This document shows positions 56,939 through 64,000 of a stretch of 64,000 nucleotides of DNA, in pieces. The translations under genes were made by a program, and so were the position numbers. Every line of letters begins with the position of its first letter. Positions within the stretch are counted from its first letter, which is position 1. The notes under the pieces are model-generated. The model did not search any database. It had not been told where the DNA came from and saw only the letters and a program-made list of their open reading frames with translations. The stretch lies in NCBI GenBank assembly GCA_947396885.1, contig OX377202.1, positions 6,324,001 through 6,388,000 of the forward strand, read 5' to 3'. Origin of the DNA: Heligmosomoides polygyrus polygyrus (Eukaryota; Nematoda; Chromadorea; Rhabditida; Heligmosomidae).

Positions 56939-57509
56939 TATGGTCATAGAGCGGTCACACAAAACGGTTTCGCAAAGAACTAGGAAAGGAAAGGAATCCC
57001 GGGATCTGCCTGATTTAACTTTCATTTTGAGACGCCTTGCCTGTGGATCTCAGGCAGCAGCCCACCAATCACCGTTCTCTCGAATGATAATTCCTTACCT
57101 ATTCTAGTTCCCCCTGAAGATAATTTGTTGCTGAAAGCTGGTTTGTTTTACTGTCCACACTTTGTTGACACTGAATTGTTTGTTGCATTGTATTATGTTA
57201 CACTCCATTTGTTGGAATTTAGTTGCTGAGCTGTTGAAGTTGGAGCATAAAACTATAGTACACAGAGGTCCTAGAGCAACTCTAATACACCGGCGACTAG
57301 ACGCCGAAACCTAGCACACTCCACGGAGGAACAATTCATTCCAGCAGTAACAACAAGAAATCGGAATACAGCAGCAAATAGACAGCACGGCGATGAATTC
57401 GAGAGGGCGGCAGATCGAAGGCGAAGACGATGGCGTAGGCGTTTGGCGGCTCCCTAGTCGACTGTGACGCGTTGCGCGCGCTCCGGCGGCGACTGACTCT
57501 GACGGCTCG
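56939..57509. other. No gene recognised
   Basis: Mixed-composition sequence between the mariner and the next element. Short frames only, no splice-bounded exon. Confidence 0.5.
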
Positions 57510-58997
57510 CTCAGAAAATTTGAAACAAGTTACTTGCAGCTTATGACTCCAAACCAAGTTAATTGCGCCTTTAGACCTCGAAAACAAGTTTCTTGCGACT
57601 TATTCCTCGCGGTTAACTAACTTTCAAGGTTGCACCCGGGGATTTTAAACTTCCACGCAACTAACTGCAGTGCAAACTTGCAAGAAGCTTTCTTGCAACC
57701 TAACGTTTCGCGCCTTATCGGTTTGAAACATTACGCACGCTTCCTCACTCACAGTGTGTGAAGAAGCGTACGCGCATGTGCGGTCATACGGTATATCTCG
57801 ATCTTTTTAGCGACATTTTGCCGTCGGAAATCGTTATGCCATCACTTATTTTATTGTCGTTTATTAAATTTTCACATAAGGTAATTTGACAAGATCCATG
57901 TGAACGAAAACATTTATAATGTGGTAGCAACTGCGTCACGTGGACCTTCGCCCTTATCCTTTAGTGAAAATTTAGGAAAAACTCTAGGTCCCGCCGACCG
58001 GTTAAACGGCGCTACTATCGTTGTCGGAGCTATTACGACTAGCAACTTCTGTCTCGCCTACGAACATCTCCATTATTAAGCCTCACATTGTGCCATAATT
58101 TTTTTTGTTCCTCTATACTCCTTCTCTATTTTGCTGCTGCTCGGTGCTCACTGCATATTCTTGCTTTATTAGAACTCCTAGTTGTTCTTTTTTGTTATCC
58201 ACGTCACTGCTATCTTGCGAAGTCTCCATATTGTTCTCGCCCCATACGTATGATACAATTGTTGTTTGTCAGGTTTTTTTGCGAGTCGTGACTATTTTTG
58301 TGAATGTGCGAGTTGCTCAAGCAGTAAAACATGAATATTGGAAAAAGTTTGCGGAACCATTACAAGGGCGTATTGATTAAGCTTATATTTATTTATTTAT
58401 TTATTTATAGTTTTAATTTAATTTTATGGGGGACATCCGAGTGGGTCGACTATTCCGACTAGTCCCTAGTTTATACTTGCGCCGCTGCGTGGCGCGGCAC
58501 GATGGTCGACATAGATATCGACAGGGCGGCGCGAAAAATCGTGGTGCTGCGCCGCGTGGCGGCGCAAGTATAAACTAGGGCTGATACATGTGGGACTCTT
58601 TGGGCTGAATATGACCTACGGGTGTCTATTAGCTTAAGGATTCTCAATCTAAGCTACATACATTCTGGTGCTAATATGTAAGTTGCATGCGAGTTTAGAT
58701 CTGAACTAGATTTATACTAGCGGGAGGTTACCTATGACTAGCAGGGGTCTTCGTGTAACTTACATGCGACATCTTGTGCTAGGTTGCAGCAGCTTACGAA
58801 TGACTAGCAGAGGTCTTCGTGTAACTTATATGCGACATTTGTGCTAGCTTGCAGCAGCTTACGAATGACTAGCAGAGGTCTTCGTGTAACTTATATGCGA
58901 CATTTGTGCTAGCTTGCAGTAACTTACGAATGACTAGTTTGAGGCAATCTATTACCTCCATGCAGATGGCAAGTAAGTTGTTCAAAAATTTTCTGAG
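57510..58997. mobile_element. Element with CTCAGAAAATTTTGAA ends, copy 1
   Basis: It starts CTCAGAAAATTTGAAACAAG and ends with the complement AAAATTTTCTGAG. The left end has AAGTTACTTGC-type motifs and the right end carries at least three 65-bp tandem units (58737-58933) with TCTTCGTGTAACTTATATGC. A mini-foldback (58464-58580) is inserted inside. No transposase was seen. Confidence 0.75.
58464..58580. mobile_element. Mini-foldback, CCCTAGTTTATACTT type
   Basis: A 117-bp palindrome from CCCTAGTTTATACTTGCGCC to GGCGCAAGTATAAACTAGGG; it is the cleaner sibling of 1849-1983. Confidence 0.85.
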
Positions 58998-59972
58998 CGG
59001 GGTGCACTTATATGCGATCTAGCGGTGACAAGCTCCGCCTCGCCGTCTCTTACTGGTTCTCATCCTAATGCACTCGCCTTTTGGGCCATGGCGCCAACAA
59101 AACGTTTTTCTCATTTTTTCACTCGAAATAATAGTTTGCAGCTATTTTTATTTTTAAACGAAATCTAACATAAAATTCAGTTTAAAAAGTTTAAAAAAAA
59201 TTAACGCAGAGATGGGCACTACTGGTCGGAGTCATCAACGATTGAACTCAGGATATGCGGGTTTAAGATGATTCGGTCTCTGGTGAAGGGGTGTCTAAAC
59301 GGATTTAGCCAAAACTTCCAAAATGAAGTCTTGTGTTCTGGACTGCATCACAGTCCGAATAGACTTTTTGTGGTCCAACAGTACACATGTTCATTTTATT
59401 TATTTATTAACGGATAATTTACATAGCATGTATGACATTCCTATACGAGGGAAGAGTTACTGTTACTGTCTTTCATCCCATTCCTATTCCACCTAATTCC
59501 ATTTCTTCCATTTCATCCTATCTCTTACTTTACCTTCATCGTACGTGCTGGCGGATCCGCGTCAGGAACTGTCGGACCGAGAGTTTGCCCCCCCCCCCCC
59601 CCGATCTGAGCACGAGTCCCGAGAGCGAGAGTCGGGAGTGCGTGGGCGAGCGAGGAGGCCGGAGTTCTAGTAGTCTCGACGAGTTACGCCCGCTGCCGAT
59701 CTGGCCCTTTTATAGTGGGCCTGGGTGGGGCATGCCGCCCGAACTCCTTGGATGACATCATAATCCGCCACGGATCATGACATCTTGCGATAGCTGTAAC
59801 AGAACATCCAAATTTTGCTGGCCTCGTGCATAATTCCCGGTACGGTAAGGCATAGTGCATACCTCCCGTCGCCGTGATGGAATCACGGCGATGAGTATTG
59901 CAGAGCGACGCGAAAGAACTTGAACTTCTCAGTGCTCGTCGCATCGCCCATCGCTCTGCAAGGGAATGCGAC
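58998..59972. other. Spacer between the two inverted element copies
   Basis: It holds a diverged foldback end (CGGAGTCATCAACGATTGAA at about 59235), a TTTA-rich tract at about 59397 and a poly-C run at about 59588-59602. A 107-codon frame across the poly-C run has no family resemblance. Confidence 0.45.
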
Positions 59973-60969
59973 CTCAGAAAATTTTGAAAAAGTTACTTGC
60001 AAGCTGCATGCGGGTCATAGATTGCCTCAAACTAGTCATTTGTAAGTCGCTGCAAGCTAGCAGAAATGTCGCAAGTAAGTTACAGGAAGAGCTCTACTAG
60101 TCATTCGCAAGCTGCCGCAAGCTAGTACAAATGCCGCATGTAAGTTACACGAAGACCCCTGCTAGTCATTCGTAAGCAGCTGCAAGCTAGCGGAAGATTT
60201 CGCATGTAAGTTGCAAGGATACCCCTGCTAGTCATTCGTAATCAGCTGCAAGCAAGCAGAAGATTTCGCATGTAAGTTGCACGAAGACCCCTGTAAATCA
60301 TAGGTAACATCCGCTAGTATAAATCTAGTTTAGATCTAAACTAACGGACTATAGATGTATTTGTTCACATGGACCTTTTGTGAAAATGTAATAAACGATA
60401 AGAAAATAAAGGATAGCATAACGATTTCCAACGGCATACTGATAATTTGATCAATATCGATTGATGACGATCGATATTTCAAAAACGAACCTCAGATTCG
60501 CGTTCAGTGGCCTCGATTACCCCAGGGCTGAAGTTTCGGGACGCTGTTGAGCACCATCAACCGTTGAGTATGGCCAGTACGCAGTGCGTGCCCCACCCCA
60601 GTTGTGACGGACGGAGGGACGGACGGAAACACACACACATCCACACAGAAGAAATAAGGAAGGTGACAGGAGCAAGGGCAAGCCAGTGGCTGGCTCGGCA
60701 GAGCAGTGTCGGCGGAGTTCCTCACACGTGTGAAAACGCGTGCGTAATGTTTCAAACCAATTAGGCGCGAAACATTGGCTTGCACGAAAGTTTCTTGGAA
60801 GTTTGCACTGCAGCTAGTTGCGTGCAAGTTTATAATTCCTGGATGCAACCTTGCAAGTTAGTTAACCGCGAGGGATAAGTCGCAAGTAACTTGTTGTTGA
60901 AGTCTAAAGACGCAAGTAGCTTGTTTTGAAGCTCATAAGGCGCAAGTAACTTGTTCAAAATTTTCTGAG
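59973..60969. mobile_element. Element with CTCAGAAAATTTTGAA ends, copy 2, inverted
   Basis: The 997-bp copy runs in the opposite order to copy 1: the tandem-repeat end first (about 60030-60300), then the ATGGACCTTTTGTGAAAATG block, then the AAGTAACTTG end at 60969. It begins CTCAGAAAATTTTGAAAAAG and ends with the complement. Confidence 0.75.
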
Positions 60970-61853
60970 ACAGCGATCCGTCCAGGACCGACGCTAAACA
61001 CCGCGCTCGCCACGAAAAAGTATACCATGCCCGCGATGGGCGCGGGAAGCCATCGCGCATGCCGACCGCCACTGTTGCGGCGGCAGCGGCGAAGTTTCCT
61101 CTGACTGTTCGATCGCGTGCGGTGCAATGGTCATGAGTATGCCATCGCATCGCGGCAATGGAAGTATGCCCCCGGTCTGCCAGTTATCGAAGAGATACAG
61201 GGAACATTCAAAATCTACATTTGGAAGTGTTCCGGCGTAATATGGGGATGGGGGGTGCACCCTTATGGCGGTGAATTTTTCTCTCTTTTCAGCACAATTC
61301 TACTGTGGAAGTAGACTTCCGCTAGAAAAGTAAAGTTTCGATCCCACCGCAGTTGTATATCGAACATTTTCAAGCCTACAAGGTATTGCACGTCCCATAC
61401 CCCTATTGCGCCAGTTTTTCTTTCATTGCCTCCTTCCATGAGCGCATTGTCTGCATCAACAACACCACTCTTTTAGCGATCTAACGCGCTCCAATGACAA
61501 AACCTGCCCCAGGGCACGGGACACCGCTTTCCCGATAATGTCGGAGCTCGAACAATGGGCACAGATTTCGGCTAATCTTTACTGGCTCGTTGCTCCCATT
61601 GAGGAGGTAGAGCCTGTATTTGACTCTGCTCAGCTGTTGTAATTCTTACAGTATCTGAAGATCCTAAGAGTACTGTGGAATAGATCTGTTATTTTGGTCT
61701 TTGTTCTCTAGTGGTAGTTTATTTCGGACAGAAACTCCTCAATATTCCCACTGTTCGCAGTCGTTTCACGATATCGTAAGGACAACTTGTGAGGGTGGTC
61801 CCTTGCCAGCTACTTAAACCGAACCACAGAGCCGAAACTAAATAATCGCGTTA
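60970..61853. other. No gene recognised
   Basis: A moderately GC-rich start (60.97-61.15 kb) and then mixed sequence. I see no exon or element ends here. Confidence 0.45.
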
Positions 61854-63435
61854 ACAGTATTATAAAAATCCGACTCCTGAACTTGACACCGTAACCCGGC
61901 GTTCGATTGGGGCGCGGTCGGTCCTTTAAACTCGTGACGTAATCGCACAGTATGTAGCGGGTGTCGGCAGGCGCTTCGAACATTCTACTGTCACGATGTT
62001 TTGAAGGATCCGCGCAGTGGTGGAGGGTAATGTTAGGACTAATCGAGTGGATCTCGAATACCTTGGCCTCCTTAGCAGAACTTTCTGTACCTTGTTCTGA
62101 TGACCAACTGTGACGTAACACTGGTCCTTAACTTAGCATGCTTGCAAGGAAGGATGTTTTGTAGATGTTCAAATAGACCTCGTTCAAGGAGTTTATAGCG
62201 TCTGGAGCCCCTTCACAAGATGAGTCTATTGAGCGGTAGGACTGGTACATATCTGATGAAGACTACCTCACAATGGAAACATCTAGAGGCCAAAATTCTA
62301 AGAGATCTCGGGAAAGCAATTGTTTCATAGCCTCGACGGCATCCTGTATCAGTATACGGAGTGCTTCGAGCATCTTAACCAGGGACTGGGACAGGTCTAT
62401 CATATTTACCTTCAAATGGGAAGACCTGTGCGTAATGATACTTTTGCATCAGACACCAAGCCCTTATCTTCTGTGCTTGACGTCAGAAATTGAGTCCTGG
62501 ACGTCTCCAGGTAGTCAGCGAGATTCTTTCGAGGCGTTTTTGGACCTGCCATGATCATAGGTAACATATGGCACATGGCTGTAAGCGCAAATTGGCTTGT
62601 GGGGTGGGGGGGGGGGGGGGGGGGGGCGGGGGAGGGGGAGTCAACATGTACAGTGGCTATCCGCCTTGGTAAGAAGGCGTATGTATGTCGAATAGCATTA
62701 GAAATGGCCTAGCTCAGTAGTATAACACAAGACACTGCATAGTGCTGTCCTTAGGGTGAGCCTCATCCTCTTCATTATACGGAAGATCTTACCGTTGAGA
62801 GTGAGAAAGTGTTCATGAGCTCATGGAGAGGAGATTGAGACACATATGACCAACATTCTTCATCTCAGCTAAGTTCTCCAGCTTTTCGAGCTGTCCTAGA
62901 ATATGTACACAGGATGGGAATGTGTCGATTCATGCCACTCCACTGTCGCAAAGACGGTAGGAATGATCTTAGGAGCGTTGGTAGGCCTCTATTATGAATA
63001 TTATGAGGACATTCAAGTGTCTAGTTAGATCTCGAAAGTCTCAAAGAACGGAGAGCGCTTTCGTTCATCCTTAGATAGCTCTGGAGTGTCGTTAAAGAAG
63101 TTATCTGCTTGCAGCGTATGAGTTGTGATTTGCTCCTTTACTCCTTAGAAATTATTTCCCTCCTATAATTGCTCGCAACGGCTTCAGTGTATCCTCCTAG
63201 ACGAGTCAATGCAAGCGGCCTTAGCGTGACGTGGTCGGTCTCAGTCCCTCTAGATTTCATAACATCGTGTTTGGAGACTTACTTATCGCGACTGTGAGCT
63301 CATGACTCACACGTGAACCAAGTATGTAAACATTCGCGCCCGTTTTGAATCTGCCCTGCCGCGCTCGCAACCGCGCCCTAATCGAACGCCGGGTTACGGT
63401 GTCAAATTCAGGAGTCGGATTTCTATAATACTGTA
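61854..63435. mobile_element. Candidate hAT-like non-autonomous element
   Basis: Inverted ends of about 75 bp: ACAGTATTATAAAAATCCG, then ACACCGTAACCCGGCGTTCG, with the complement at the right end. The flanking direct repeat is TCGCGTTA (61846-61853 and 63436-63443). The 1.58 kb interior has no transposase frame and includes a poly-G run at about 62606-62626. Confidence 0.75.
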
Positions 63436-63443
63436 TCGCGTTA

Positions 63444-64000
63444 TGCTGTTTGCGCTTTGTTAGGTAATTAAACCTCCCAGACTTACATCGCCTTTAGCTT
63501 ATTTTACGACAGGCCATACAATTTGGTCCGACCGAATTTGGACTGCATTTGGACTCGCGAACCTCTGTGTGCTGTGGACTTTCATTTTCCGTCGAAAAAG
63601 GAGACCTATCGCCCTTCCTAAGTGTCAGAACTAAATCCAGCACGAGTTTCGCTTGACTTCAGAAACCAAAAAGTCACTCTCTGTTGGACGAAAGTGCAGA
63701 AATTCTAAATTATACACAATCGTGCGCACTTTGGGACTGTCTCCCGGTAAAATTGACCTTTACGATAGGTAATCGCATTGGCTTTTGTGCATAAATAGTG
63801 GGTTTATGGGCTGTCCATGTGTTATAATAAAGTTATCTGGCCAGGCAACATGTTCTCCTCGTCTTCGTTTGGCTCTATTTTCTCGTTGGAAGAGGGTGTT
63901 TACTTCATGTCCCTTTCTCCTAACATTTCAGTACTGCCCGGAGTCATCAGGTTGTTATTTACTTTTGCGAAATATTTCCTTTCTCATTAGCATTGGGATG
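63444..64000. other. No gene recognised
   Basis: The right edge of the window. No open frame of note, no splice-bounded exon and no repeat ends. Confidence 0.45.

Noticed and set aside
58737..60300. CRISPR-like or satellite array
   Set aside because: The 65-bp units are contiguous without spacers and confined to one end of each element copy, so they are internal transposon repeats.
28208..62626. Poly-C and poly-G runs (28208, 51490, 59588, 62606) as regulatory G-quadruplex sites
   Set aside because: They are simple homopolymers with no gene context; length is also prone to sequencing error.

Overview
The window is animal nuclear DNA, and I read it as a nematode, probably a clade V (strongylid, hookworm-like) parasite. 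The reasons are small coding exons with canonical GT..AG introns and matching phases, an SPTLC1-type serine palmitoyltransferase subunit, a trehalase and a divergent GSK3-like kinase of the kind expanded in nematodes, and a dense load of mariner, RTE-type LINE and foldback repeats. The species assignment is an inference. Nothing prokaryotic is present.

Genes. Five genes can be pieced together exon by exon. (1) The 3' end of a family GH37 trehalase lies on + (exons 276-371, 721-865, 5738-5929), with a 4.9 kb repeat-filled intron. (2) The central part of sptl-1 lies on - (seven exons, 12105 down to 6000); its C-terminal half is not visible, and it would have to run through the oppositely oriented trehalase gene. 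(3) A 16-exon gene on - (30279 to 19617) encodes about 564 residues, with a NEPRO/Rmp1-like helical N-terminal half and acidic/lysine-rich blocks after it; it carries a one-base frame break near 29.12 kb. (4) A GSK3-like kinase lies on - (eight exons, 54777 to 47217), and its start codon is 118 bp after the stop of another same-strand gene (terminal exon 54896-55112), an operon-like spacing. (5) Two exons of an unrecognised basic protein lie on - (45554-46069).

Mobile DNA makes up most of the rest. The showpiece is a 7.24 kb LTR retrotransposon (34027-41268, element on -). It has 1963 bp LTRs differing at three noticed positions, a PBS, a PPT, a 4-bp target duplication and one ORF: Gag plus an aspartic protease, starting inside the 5' LTR. 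There is no reverse transcriptase, RNase H or integrase, so it looks like a young non-autonomous element. It sits inside an older foldback repeat whose uninterrupted relative at about 6.2 kb shows the empty site. There are also two mariner relics with readable D,D34D motifs, an older mariner split by a 1.05 kb palindromic element, a maT/Tc1-like relic, an 8-bp-duplication MITE family, a large foldback family that repeatedly hosts other MITEs, GC-rich mini-foldbacks, three LINE ORF2 tails, and two oppositely oriented copies of an element with 65-bp tandem repeats at one end.

Layout: 0-6 kb trehalase and nested foldbacks; 6-12 kb sptl-1; 12-19.6 kb repeats; 19.6-30.3 kb NEPRO-like gene; 30.3-43 kb repeats and the LTR element; 43-55.1 kb the kinase, the basic-protein exons and the upstream gene; 55.1-64 kb repeats with no gene recognised. 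All exon models come from reading the sequence by eye; none is confirmed by transcripts.
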